From Actinocorallia populi (GTDB taxonomy: Bacteria > Actinomycetota > Actinomycetes > Streptosporangiales > Streptosporangiaceae), in assembly GCF_002995495.1 (NCBI RefSeq), contig NZ_PVZV01000001.1, positions 248,001 to 312,000 of the forward strand: DNA of 64,000 bases, written 5' to 3'. The position numbers and the translations under genes were made by a program. Below are positions 54,674 through 63,663 of this stretch, in pieces (position 1 is the stretch's first letter; each line of letters starts with the position of its first letter). The notes below the pieces were generated by a model. It saw only the letters and a list, made by a program, of their open reading frames with translations. It did no database searches and was not told where the DNA came from.

Positions 54674-56269
54674 ATGGCAGGCATGACGGCAGCATTGGTG
54701 ATTGGGCCACTCCTCCGAAATGTCACGGAGCAGACGGCGACCGTGTGGGTGGAGACGAGCGAGGCCTGCGAGGTGAGCGTGCTCGGACGGGCCGAGCGGA
54801 CGTTCACGCTGCACGGTCACCACTACGCCCTGGTGGACGTGGAGGGGCTGGAGCCGGGGAGCTCCACGGCCTACGAGGTGCTGCTGGACGGCAGGAAGGT
54901 GTGGCCGCAGCCGGGAAGCGAGTTCCCGCCCAGCACCATCCGGACGGTCGACCCGTCGCGGACCCCTCAGGTGGCCTTCGGCTCGTGCCGGGTGTCACCG
55001 GCCTCGCAGGAGACGCACGGGGTGGACGCGCTGAGCGCCTTCGCGCACGAGCTGAAGAACGGGGCCGAGCCTCCGACGATCCTCGCGATGATCGGCGACC
55101 AGGTCTACGCCGACGCCACCGGCGAACGCATGCAGGAGTTCATCAAGGGCCGGCGCGACATCGAGAGCGGCGCGGGCGACGAGATCGCCGACTTCGAGGA
55201 GTACACCGAGCTGTACCGGCTGGCCTGGATGACCGATCCGGCCGTCCGCTGGCTGTTCTCGACCGTGCCGGTCTACAGCATCTTCGACGACCACGACGTC
55301 CGGGACGACTGGAACACCTCCTACGTGTGGCGGAAGTGGGTGGCCGAGCAGTCCTGGTGGAAGTCGCGGATCGTCGGCGGCCTCGCCTCGTACTGGGTCT
55401 ACCAGCACCTGGGCAACCTCACCCCGGAGAAGCGCCGCGCGGACCCGCTCTACCAGCGCGTCAAGGAGGCGGCGGACGGCGGCGGGATCCTCGACGAGTT
55501 CGCCGAGCGGGCCGACCTGGACCCCTCGACGGCCCGCTGGTCCTTCCGGGTCGACCTCGGCGGCACCCGGCTGGTCTTCATCGACACCAGGGCGTCGCGG
55601 CTGCTGACCGAGACACGCCGCGCGATGCTCGACGACACCGAGCAGGCGTGGGTCGACGAGCAGCTCACCGGGGACGTCGACCAGCTCGTCATCGCCAGCT
55701 CGCTGCCGTTCCTGCTGCCGCCCGTCATCCACCACGCCGAGGCGTGGAACGAGAAGGTCGCGGCGGGCGGGCGCAAGGGCGACCACACCAGGAACGGTTT
55801 CGGGGAGAAGCTCCGGCAGGTGATCGACCTGGAGCACTGGGCGGCCTTCGGAGACAGCTTCGACGCCGTCGCCAAGGCCGTCGTCGAGGTGGCGGGCGGG
55901 CGGCGCGGCAGGCCCCCGGCGCACATCTCGTTCCTCGGCGGCGACGTGCACTACAGCTACCTGGCGCGGGTGAAGGGGCTGCCGATCAACCAGATCGTCT
56001 GCTCGCCGTTCCGCAACCCGCTCGGCGCGAAGTTCCAGTGGGCCAACCGGCTCGCGGCCATGGTGTGGGGGAACGTCCCCGCGCGGCTCGTCGCCAAGAC
56101 CGCGCGGGTGCCCCGGCCGCCACTGCGCTGGCGGCTCACCGACGGACCCTGGTTCGACAACGCGATCGCCACGGTCGGCCGCGACGAAGTCGTCTGGCGG
56201 ACTCCGTCCGGCCCGACCGCCCTGACCGAGCTGCACCGGGCTCCGTTGGACCACGGACGGACGCGCTGA
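54674..56269 (+). CDS. PhoD-like alkaline phosphatase / phosphodiesterase
   Basis: About 531 residues from ATG 54674. N-terminal fibronectin-like domain (ATVWVETSEACEVSVLGRAE), then the metallophosphatase core: AFGSCR, AMIGDQVYAD, FDDHDVRDDW and LGGDVHYSYLARV give the metal-binding Asp, Asn/Asp and His. No signal peptide, so this is a cytoplasmic PhoD-like member; substrate uncertain. Followed by a minisatellite. Confidence 0.88.
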   Translation: MAGMTAALVIGPLLRNVTEQTATVWVETSEACEVSVLGRAERTFTLHGHHYALVDVEGLEPGSSTAYEVLLDGRKVWPQPGSEFPPSTIRTVDPSRTPQVAFGSCRVSPASQETHGVDALSAFAHELKNGAEPPTILAMIGDQVYADATGERMQEFIKGRRDIESGAGDEIADFEEYTELYRLAWMTDPAVRWLFSTVPVYSIFDDHDVRDDWNTSYVWRKWVAEQSWWKSRIVGGLASYWVYQHLGNLTPEKRRADPLYQRVKEAADGGGILDEFAERADLDPSTARWSFRVDLGGTRLVFIDTRASRLLTETRRAMLDDTEQAWVDEQLTGDVDQLVIASSLPFLLPPVIHHAEAWNEKVAAGGRKGDHTRNGFGEKLRQVIDLEHWAAFGDSFDAVAKAVVEVAGGRRGRPPAHISFLGGDVHYSYLARVKGLPINQIVCSPFRNPLGAKFQWANRLAAMVWGNVPARLVAKTARVPRPPLRWRLTDGPWFDNAIATVGRDEVVWRTPSGPTALTELHRAPLDHGRTR

Positions 56270-56700
56270 ACGTCCGGACGAACGCCCGGGACGCCCGTCC
56301 GGACGCGCCAGGCGCCCAGACGGACGCCCCGGACTCCCGAACGGACTCCCAGAGCATCCAGACGGGCGCACAGGCGCCCGAAGGCGGACGCACGAAGCGT
56401 CCAAAGGCGGACACCTGAGGCATCCAGACGGGCACACGAGGTGCCCGGACAGACGCGCACGGCATCCAAAGGCGGACGCACAAAGCATCCAGGCGGGCGC
56501 CCACGGCGTCCGGACGGGCGCCCACGGCATCCAAAGGCGGACGCACGAAGCGCCCAGATGGGCGCTCTAGGCGTCCGGACGGATGCGCAGGCATCCAAAG
56601 GCGGGCACACGAGGCGCCCTGATGGACGCCCAGGCGCCCTGGTGGGTGCGCGAGGCGTCCGGGTGGACGAGAGTCCGGGTGGGCGTGCTAGGCGTCCAGG
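56270..56700. repeat. Minisatellite of ~21-23 bp units
   Basis: About seventeen degenerate units starting GCATCC, GCGTCC or GCGCCC, with forms such as GCATCCAAAGGCGGACGCAC (seen in slight variants four times). Unit length varies (about 18-23), so no single reading frame is kept. It lies between phoD-like and TPR genes, overlapping only the last codons of the latter. Confidence 0.75.
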
Positions 56701-57248
56701 AGGGCGTCGTACTCGTCCTCGGGACGGCCCAGGTCCACGCGGGCGCGGAAGCGCAGCCGCAGCAGCCCTTCGAGGCTGTCGGTCGCGTCTCCGCGCTCGT
56801 GTTCGGGCCGGCTGAGCACGAGGTCGGCGCCCTCGGTGGCCCAGGTGTGCACGCCCAGCAGGTCGCCGTGCTCGTACAGCACCTCGGCGACGCTGCGGTA
56901 CACCTCCGGGTCGCTGGGCCTGCTGTCCCTGACCTGTGCCAGCAGGTCCAGCGCCCCGGCGTTGTCGCCCAGCTGCAGCAGGGCGTCGGCCAGGTAGACC
57001 CGGGGGTCCCCGTACACCTCGCCGCCGTCCTCGATGGCCTTGCGGTACAGCTCCGCGGCACGCGCGTGGTCACCGGCGTGCTGGAACTGCTCTCCGGCCC
57101 GCAGCAGCACCTTGGCCCGGGAGACACCTCCCGCACCGGTGGCCCGGTCCGCCAGCTCTGCGAGACGCACCGCGGCGTCCCGGTGCTGACCGGTCCGCAG
57201 GCCGTCGAACTCCAGATCGTCGAGATCGGCTTCCGTCACGTGGGTCAC
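56688..57248 (-). CDS. Tetratricopeptide repeat protein, 186 aa
   Basis: Four or so TPR units (AKVLLRAGEQFQHAGDHARA, then AELYRKAIEDGG and LADALLQLGDNAGALDLLAQ). Acidic, soluble; likely a scaffold. Head-on with the minisatellite and phoD-like gene. The last codons (YDALLDA) enter the repeat border. Function unknown. Confidence 0.8.
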   Translation of the reverse strand: MTHVTEADLDDLEFDGLRTGQHRDAAVRLAELADRATGAGGVSRAKVLLRAGEQFQHAGDHARAAELYRKAIEDGGEVYGDPRVYLADALLQLGDNAGALDLLAQVRDSRPSDPEVYRSVAEVLYEHGDLLGVHTWATEGADLVLSRPEHERGDATDSLEGLLRLRFRARVDLGRPEDEYDALLDA

Positions 57249-57494
57249 GGCTATGACGTTACCCGCGAGTCGCCCCCGAAACCGGAGGAATCCTCAAGAT
57301 CGTCTAAACCCACGCCAGCGGCGAGCATGTTCCGGAGCGCCCCCAAACCACGCACCGCGCCGAGCACCGGCGACGGAGGCCGCGGCGGAGACCGGCGAGG
57401 CGGAAGGGCGGCGGAACCCGGCCACGGGAACCCGCGGTGAAGTGCCGCAGGACGCCCGGCCGCGGCGGAGGTCACGGCGAGAACCGCGACGGGG

Positions 57495-59009
57495 TCAGCG
57501 GCGGGCCCGTTCGAGGGCGTCCCAGAAGCCCCGGCGCAGGGCGTGGCGGACCTCGTCGTGCAGGAGGAAGTCGATCGGCAGGGCCGAGCCCTGCAGGAGG
57601 CGCGCCTCGAGGTCGGAGGGCATGCGCGGCTTGCGGGCGAGGACGGCTTCCAGCCACAGCGCGGGCGCGTCCCTGGCGACGGACTCGCCGAAGTCCTGGC
57701 CCTCGGAGTGCGCGGCCTGGACGGCGTCGGACAGGGAGGGCGCGGGCTGGGCGGCGCGCGGCTGGGGGACCAGGGAGTTCGTCCCGGTGTAGGAGCCGTA
57801 CGTCGGGGGGTTCTGCAGGGGCGGCTGGGCGGGGGGAGGCGTCAGCGGGTAGGCGGGCAGGCTGCCGGCGTTCGTGCCCGCGTGGCCGGTGTACCCGTCC
57901 GTGCCCGTCGTGGTGGGGCCGCCGAAGCCGCCGGAACCCGTGGACGTCGGGCTGGAGAAGGCGTCCGGTTCCGTGGACGTGAGGCTGCCGAAGCCGCCGG
58001 GGTTCGTGGACGTCGGACCGCCGAAGCCGCCGGAACCCGTCGAGGTGGGGCTGGAGTAACCGCCCGTGGACGTGGGGCCGCCGAAGCCGCCGGAACCCGT
58101 GGACGTCGGGCTGGAGTAACCGCCCGTGGACGTCGGGCTGGAGTAGGACTGCGGCGACAGGGACGGGGACGTCGACGTCGGGGACGGCAGGGCGCTCGGG
58201 CCGGCGGACGGCGGCGAACCGTAGGAGGGGGTGGTGTAGCTCGGCTGGGACTGCTCCGGCGAGGTCGAGCCGAAGAGCCCGTTCAGCACGGCCGCGGCGC
58301 CGCCTTCGGCCGGGGCGGCGAGCTGCGACACCGCGGCGGGCTGCGGGGTGAGCGGGGTGGACGGCGGCGGCGAGGGGTGCGCGGTGTCCTGGAGCACCGA
58401 GAGCGGGGAGCCGCTCATGGTGCCGTGGCCGTTGGACAGCGGGGACGGGCCGGTGTCGTAGGCGCGGTCCACACCCGACAGGAGGCTGACGTACGGGCGG
58501 AGGTCGCCGGAGCCGACCGCGACGACGTCGTCGCACTCCTGGCGCAGCACCCGCGAGAACGTCGTGGAGCCCTCGCCCGCGACGTGCATGACGGTGACGC
58601 GCACACCGAGGTCCTGCGCGTCGCACAGCACGCCCGCGAGGTCCTCGTCGCCGCTGACGACGACGGCGTCGGCGATGGCGCGGTTGCGCGCCAGGGTCAT
58701 CAGGTCGCGGTTCAGCTCGGTCTCGACGCCGTCGCCGCGGCCCGGACGGGTACGGCCCAGCCGCAGCTTCAGGCCGGGGAGGTCGGCCAGCGCCTCGTGT
58801 TCGGGGCCGCGCCTGCCCTCGGCCGCGGACCCGTACCAGTAGCAGCGCAGCAGCGGCAGTCCCGAGTGCTCCCTGGCCAGCTCGCCCAGCCGGTCGAGCA
58901 GCCCGCTGAAGTTCCAGGAGACCCGCTCGCTCTGGCGGGTCCCGTGCACCGCCATCGCGCCGTCCGACAGCAGGTAGCCGGCGTCTATGAACAGCGCACA
59001 GCGATCCAC
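57495..59009 (-). CDS. NYN-domain protein with low-complexity linker
   Basis: 504 residues from GTG 59009. N-terminal NYN/PIN-like RNase fold (about 1-175): CALFIDAGYLL, ETELNRDLMTLA and VVVSGDEDLAGVL carry the acidic metal site. A disordered linker (about 195-410) repeats units like SSPTSTGSGGFGGPTSTGGY. A short C-terminal domain (about 425-504: RKPRMPSDLEARLLQGSALP) is helical. Likely an RNA-processing enzyme; the linker may drive clustering. Confidence 0.83.
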   Translation of the reverse strand: MDRCALFIDAGYLLSDGAMAVHGTRQSERVSWNFSGLLDRLGELAREHSGLPLLRCYWYGSAAEGRRGPEHEALADLPGLKLRLGRTRPGRGDGVETELNRDLMTLARNRAIADAVVVSGDEDLAGVLCDAQDLGVRVTVMHVAGEGSTTFSRVLRQECDDVVAVGSGDLRPYVSLLSGVDRAYDTGPSPLSNGHGTMSGSPLSVLQDTAHPSPPPSTPLTPQPAAVSQLAAPAEGGAAAVLNGLFGSTSPEQSQPSYTTPSYGSPPSAGPSALPSPTSTSPSLSPQSYSSPTSTGGYSSPTSTGSGGFGGPTSTGGYSSPTSTGSGGFGGPTSTNPGGFGSLTSTEPDAFSSPTSTGSGGFGGPTTTGTDGYTGHAGTNAGSLPAYPLTPPPAQPPLQNPPTYGSYTGTNSLVPQPRAAQPAPSLSDAVQAAHSEGQDFGESVARDAPALWLEAVLARKPRMPSDLEARLLQGSALPIDFLLHDEVRHALRRGFWDALERARR

Positions 59010-59232
59010 GAGAACACCGAACCTCTCGACCCTGGGGTAGCTCTAGCGTAGTGAAAGCCACTCGTGCCGTATGCCGTTCCGGCGATTCGCCATCCTTCAC
59101 CGCGCAAAGAACGTGCGCAAGAGCCCGGACTCGAGCAGAGTGACCTGGGTAACTGCCAGCGCGGACGTTACCAGTCGTTCTGGTCTGTCCGGAATGAGTT
59201 CACACCATCTTTACACTGAATCTCGATACCGG

Positions 59233-61566
59233 TCAGCGATGAGAAGGTGCTGTGATCGTGACGACGCCCACCACCGTGGCGTCGGCGGTGGAGACCACCT
59301 CCAGCACGGACGGGTCGCCGAGCTCCGCTTCGTAGGCCACCGCGTCCATGCCGAAGGCGAGCGCCCTGCCGCTGTGGGGCAGCGTGCCGGTGAACGCGTT
59401 GGGCGAGCTCAGCGGCCTCCCGTCGAGCAGCACCCTGTCTCCCGCGCGGGCGGCGTCGCCCTCCCAGGCGAGCAGCCCGATGCGCGCCGCGGGACCGCCG
59501 CGCGGCAGCCCGCCCAGCGGGACGCGCAGGCGTGTCGCGTCGGCGACGCCGAGCGGCCGGGCGCCGTCGAGCACCACGGTGCGGGCGGGCGCGGCCGCCG
59601 GGTCGTCGGCGACGACCACCAGGCTCCAGCCCGCGTACCTGCCGGGGCCTTCGAGCGCGGGCACGTCGGCCACCCACCAGCGGCCCCGCCCGCCCCGGCG
59701 CACCTGCTCGGTGACCTCGGCGAACGCCTGGTAGGCGCGCTGTCCGGGCAGGCCGACCCGGTCCACCCAGGACGCCTCGACCGTCCGGTAGCCGCCGGAC
59801 GGGCCGCGCAGCCGCGCGGTGTACTCGCGGGCGCGGGCGGCGTCCCGCCCGGTGGTGCCCGACCAGTAGAGCCCGGCCCAGCGCACCCTGCCCGGCACCT
59901 CCAGCACGGCCGGGCTGGAGGTGCGGGTGTCGGCGGCGCCGTCGAGGTCGAGCGGGCCCATCTCCCACTGGTCGTTGTCGAGCCGCACTCCCCTGCGCTG
60001 CCGGGCCAGCCCGCATGCGGCCTCCCGGTGCGGGCAGCTCAGCAGGACGTTGCCCGCCGTGGTGACGCGCGCCCGCCCTTCGGTGACGAACCGGGCGGGC
60101 AGCCCCGACGTGCTCACCCCCGTCGAGGCGCGGGCGCTCACCCGCGAGCCGGCGAGCCGGACCTCGGGCGACGCCCCGGCGCGCGCGTCGGAGGCCACGG
60201 CGACGGGCAGCAGGGCCGAGCTCCCGCCGCCGGGCGGGAGCGGGACGTGGACGCAGCGCAGCGCGCGCTCCGCGGGCAGGCACGACCATCCCGCGCCGGC
60301 CGGGCCGTCCGAGCGCACACCGCGCGGCAGCGACACGTCGGCCACGACCTCGCCGGACGGCGCGTTCCCGGCGTTCCACACCGTGAGGACGACGACGCCC
60401 GTCCGGCCCGGCTGCAGCACTCCGGCCGTCCCGATGTCCGCCTCCAGCACCGGCGCGGCCCACGGCTCGACGGGCCGCGGCGGCACGGGCGACGTGGGCA
60501 GGGAGGCCGGCGGGCGGGCCTTCGGGCCTCCGCCGGGCCCGGCCCCTCTGTCCGCGCGGTCGGTCCGGTCCGTCTGCGCCCGGCGGGAGGGTGAGAGCGA
60601 CGGCTGCTCCGGCCCCGCCGCCACCCGTGCCTCGTCGGGGACATCCGGCCGTTGAGCGGGCTCCGTCCCGCTCAACGGCCACGCCAGCAGCCCCGCGGTG
60701 AGCGCGGCGACCAGGACACCGGCCGCCAGCGCCTGTTTTCGCCGGTTCGGGGACGAGCGCCACCACCATGCCGCCAGCACCGCGCCCGCCCACCGGAACG
60801 GCCGTCCGAAGCCTCCCGGCACCAGGTAGCCGGAGGCGGCCGTGCCCAGCACGAGAGCCGCGACGTCCGGCAGGCGGCCGTCGACCTCCCGCAGGTCGGC
60901 GACCGCGGTCCTGCACCGCGCGCACTCCCCCAGATGCCGCCGCATCCGCGCGTTCTCGCGGTCGGGGAGGTCGCCGCGCAGGTAGACGCGGATCCTGCCG
61001 AGCAGCGGGCGGCACTCCTCGGGCTGCTCCTCCGCGGGATGCAGCCGCAGGTACGCCTGCCTGAGCCCTTCCCTGGCGCGGTGCGCCAGGGCGGTGACCC
61101 CGTCGGCGCCGATCCCGAACAGCGGCAGCACCCGCGCCGGGCTCGCGCCCTCGACCGCGGTGTGCCAGAGCACCGCCCGCCACCGCTCGGGCAGCGAGAG
61201 GTACGCCCGGACCATCGGCCTGTGCTCCAGCCCCTCCAGCGCCGGGTCGACGAACGGCGCGTCCGGGTCGAACGCCTCGCGCTCCTCGTCCGGGTGCCCG
61301 GCGAGCCTGCGGCGCAGGGTGGTGAGCAGGAAGGGCCGGAAGGCGTCGGACGGGCCGCCGCCCTGCCGCAGGATCTCGAACACGCCGGCGAAGGCCAGGT
61401 CCACGGCGGCCTCGGCCTCGGCCTGGTCGCGCGTCAGCAGCCCCGCCAGCCGCAGCGCCGCCCGCCCGTGCCGTTCACGGAGCACCCCGCAGGCCTCGTC
61501 ATCACCTTCTCTGGCCCTTGTGATGAGGACGGCATCACCCTGATCCGCCCCGGCGTGCTCACCCAT
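59233..61566 (-). CDS. ECF sigma factor fused to zinc anti-sigma motif, membrane helix and surface domain
   Basis: 777 residues from ATG 61566 (AAAGGGGAA ahead). Sigma region 2 (about 12-90) and region 4 (about 115-172; FGIGADGVTALAHRAREGLR), then a zinc anti-sigma motif HLGECARCRTAV (His211, Cys215, Cys218). A membrane helix (about 279-297) follows. The outside part (about 300-777) has a proline-rich stalk, a DUF11-like beta domain (VLTVWNAGNAPSGEVVADVS) and a C-terminal beta domain (WAGLYWSGTTG). It reads as a membrane-tethered sigma factor that may need release by proteolysis. Confidence 0.8.
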   Translation of the reverse strand: MGEHAGADQGDAVLITRAREGDDEACGVLRERHGRAALRLAGLLTRDQAEAEAAVDLAFAGVFEILRQGGGPSDAFRPFLLTTLRRRLAGHPDEEREAFDPDAPFVDPALEGLEHRPMVRAYLSLPERWRAVLWHTAVEGASPARVLPLFGIGADGVTALAHRAREGLRQAYLRLHPAEEQPEECRPLLGRIRVYLRGDLPDRENARMRRHLGECARCRTAVADLREVDGRLPDVAALVLGTAASGYLVPGGFGRPFRWAGAVLAAWWWRSSPNRRKQALAAGVLVAALTAGLLAWPLSGTEPAQRPDVPDEARVAAGPEQPSLSPSRRAQTDRTDRADRGAGPGGGPKARPPASLPTSPVPPRPVEPWAAPVLEADIGTAGVLQPGRTGVVVLTVWNAGNAPSGEVVADVSLPRGVRSDGPAGAGWSCLPAERALRCVHVPLPPGGGSSALLPVAVASDARAGASPEVRLAGSRVSARASTGVSTSGLPARFVTEGRARVTTAGNVLLSCPHREAACGLARQRRGVRLDNDQWEMGPLDLDGAADTRTSSPAVLEVPGRVRWAGLYWSGTTGRDAARAREYTARLRGPSGGYRTVEASWVDRVGLPGQRAYQAFAEVTEQVRRGGRGRWWVADVPALEGPGRYAGWSLVVVADDPAAAPARTVVLDGARPLGVADATRLRVPLGGLPRGGPAARIGLLAWEGDAARAGDRVLLDGRPLSSPNAFTGTLPHSGRALAFGMDAVAYEAELGDPSVLEVVSTADATVVGVVTITAPSHR

Positions 61567-61673
61567 GGATTCCCCTTTGCCCCTGCCTGAATGTAACCTA
61601 TTGGCTACCGAGGGTCGCCGGGGCGGATTCCACAAAGCGTTATTCCGGCCGGGCGGATTCCAGGAGCGGGGGT

Positions 61674-62132
61674 TCAGAGGTCCTCGATCAGCTCCAGCAG
61701 CGCGGGCGCGAGCCCGGCGGGTCCGGCCTCGGCCGTACGCCAGGCGCGCAGCCGCGCCGCGTCCAGCCGCGGGTCCCCCGGGGAGGTCGCCAGGTAGCCG
61801 CACGGGGCGTCCGGCCAGTCGCCGGCCGGCGCGGGCGGCTCCGCGTCCACGAAGACGTAGCCGCCCACCAGCCGGTGCGCGGCACGCTGCGCGCCGCCGA
61901 GCGCGGGCAGCGCCGGACCGGCCGCGCCGTACGCCACCAGGACGAGCGGCGTCCGCGGGCCCGCCGCGCCGATCCGCAGCGCGGCCCCCGCCACGTACCG
62001 GGGGCCCGCCTCGGGCGCGTCCGGCGGGTCGGCCGCCACGAGGCCGTGCCCCGCGGCGCGCAGCTCGCCGTACGGCGTGCGGGACGGGGGGAAACCGAGG
62101 AGAACGAGAGTGCCGGGCGTCATACCGGCCAT
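61674..62132 (-). CDS. Alpha/beta-hydrolase-like protein lacking the nucleophile
   Basis: 152 residues. The order TLVLLGFPPSR, VLVAYGAAGPAL, GGYVFVDAEPP and CGYLATSPGDP follows a shortened hydrolase fold, but the elbow is GAAG instead of GxSxG, and no His is clear. Probably non-catalytic. Sits between the sigma fusion and pyrE. Function unknown. Confidence 0.6.
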   Translation of the reverse strand: MAGMTPGTLVLLGFPPSRTPYGELRAAGHGLVAADPPDAPEAGPRYVAGAALRIGAAGPRTPLVLVAYGAAGPALPALGGAQRAAHRLVGGYVFVDAEPPAPAGDWPDAPCGYLATSPGDPRLDAARLRAWRTAEAGPAGLAPALLELIEDL

Positions 62133-62191
62133 CGTGGCAGTTCGCGGGACGCGCGATGCCCGGACGCCGCCGGGCGCTCTAGGGTTTGGGG

Positions 62192-62725
62192 GTGAGCGAT
62201 CGCGATGAGCTGCTGGAAGAGATCAAGACCAAGGCCGTGGTGCACGGCGACTTCACCCTGTCGTCGGGGAGGAAGGCCTCCTTCTACGTGGACCTGAGGA
62301 GGATCACCCTGGACGGGACGGCGGCGCCGCTCGTCGGCCGGGTGATGCTCGACCTGACCACCGACCTCGGGTACACCGCCGTGGGCGGGCTGACGCTGGG
62401 CGCGGACCCGGTGGCGGCGGCGATGCTGCACGCCGCGGCGGCGCGGGGGCAGCGGCTGGACGCGTTCGTGGTGCGCAAGGCCGTCAAGCAGCACGGGATG
62501 CAGCGGCGGATCGAAGGGCCGGACATCGCCGGCAAGCGGGTGCTGATCGTGGAGGACACCTCCACCACGGGCGGCTCCCCGCTGACGGCGGTGGAGGCGG
62601 CCCGGGAGGCCGGTGCGACGGTGGTCGGCGTGGCGACCGTGGTGGAGCGCAGCGCGGCCGAGCCGATCACGCGGGCGGGCCTGGAGTACCGGTACGCCTA
62701 CGACCTGGAGTCGCTGGGCCTGTGA
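62192..62725 (+). CDS. pyrE: Orotate phosphoribosyltransferase
   Basis: 177 residues from GTG 62192. Catalyses orotate + PRPP to OMP in pyrimidine synthesis. FTLSSGRKASFYVDLRR, GLTLGADPVAAAM, and the PRPP loop VLIVEDTSTTGGSPL are conserved, with Lys in VRKAVKQHG. Normal length. Upstream of fba as in other actinomycetes. Confidence 0.95.
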   Translation: MSDRDELLEEIKTKAVVHGDFTLSSGRKASFYVDLRRITLDGTAAPLVGRVMLDLTTDLGYTAVGGLTLGADPVAAAMLHAAAARGQRLDAFVVRKAVKQHGMQRRIEGPDIAGKRVLIVEDTSTTGGSPLTAVEAAREAGATVVGVATVVERSAAEPITRAGLEYRYAYDLESLGL

Positions 62726-62804
62726 ACCCGGGGCCGGGCGGCCGCGGCGGCGCGGATCGTCCGGCCCGACCCCCGGGGGCCGGCACCGTCCCGGACGGAC
62801 GGAC

Positions 62805-63257
62805 TCATTCGACGAGTTCGGGCACTCCGCCGACGAACCGGATGCTGATGTTCCCCTTGGCGGGGAGCTGGAAGCGCTTGCCCTTGACGGTGATCCGGAC
62901 CGCGGACGCGTCCGAGATCGTCAGGTCCAGGTCCTTCCAGCTGATGTTGCGGATGTCGCCCCGGTTGAACAGGCCGTTCCAGATGACCTCGCTGTTGCCC
63001 GGCTCGGCGGCGTAGACCTTGACGCTCTGCCCGACGACCTCCAGCTTGGCGTAGGGCTGCTGGCTCTCGCCCTTGGTCAGGACCTGCGCGGGCTGCTCCT
63101 GTGGAGACGCGGTGGCGCCCGGGGCGGCGCTCTCGGAGTTCATGGAGCGCACCAGCGCCGAACCGCCGACCGCGATCAGGCCGATGACCACGGCTACGGC
63201 CACGACGATGATCGCGATACGAGCGAGACCCTGAGGGTCATTCCGGTGACGTCCCAC
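62805..63257 (-). CDS. Single-pass membrane protein with DUF4115-like domain
   Basis: 150 residues from GTG 63257. Short basic N-terminus, one membrane helix (about 12-36), stalk, then an outer beta domain (VIWNGLFNRGDIRNISWKDL, then AVRITVKGKRFQLPAKGN) like the C-terminal DUF4115 domain of RodZ. Lacks the RodZ helix-turn-helix. Probably cell-envelope related. Convergent with pyrE. Confidence 0.72.
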   Translation of the reverse strand: MGRHRNDPQGLARIAIIVVAVAVVIGLIAVGGSALVRSMNSESAAPGATASPQEQPAQVLTKGESQQPYAKLEVVGQSVKVYAAEPGNSEVIWNGLFNRGDIRNISWKDLDLTISDASAVRITVKGKRFQLPAKGNISIRFVGGVPELVE

Positions 63258-63663
63258 GCGCCAGAGAGTATCGACACAAAGGGAGTGGGGCGACCGGTAT
63301 GACCTATCCGTAGGAGATAAACACATCCGTTATCTCCTGACCGAGACGCTTGGTTTCGGTCTTCCCTTTCCCCGTTCCGTGTCCGCCCGGAGCCCGCGGC
63401 GGTGGCGGCCGGTGCCGCCGGACCCGCCCCCGCGGTGCCGATTAATAGAACAAATAGGACGGCGAGCTAAAAAACCCCACAGTGGCACAAGGTGGCCTAA
63501 GTGGTGGAGATGTGCTGGTGGGAGGTACCGGCAGGCAGAACCCCTGTCCGGGTCCGGAGAGGGGGTACGAGATAGTAAGGGCTGAGGCAGACCATCGCCG
63601 CACCCTCCTGCGGCACCACCGCTCCGGCGGTGGCTGACCTGCCCCGTCATGAGAGGAACGCAC
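63258..63663. other. Intergenic leader region of fba
   Basis: About 400 bases without a gene. GGAGATAA (63313-63320), nine bases, TTATCTCC (63330-63337) forms a perfect 8+8 inverted repeat 56 bases ahead of the membrane-protein start. From about 63440 the sequence turns A/T-richer (AATAGAACAAATAGGAC), then gives a G-rich, hairpin-capable tract (about 63500-63640) up to the fba ribosome site GAGAGGAACG. A structured leader or small RNA is possible. Confidence 0.5.

Noticed and set aside
63439-63456. AATAGAACAAATAGGAC resembles half of the YtrA operator at 54.5 kb
   Set aside because: Spacing differs by one base, there is no second half-site, and the aldolase gene is an unlikely target; probably chance.
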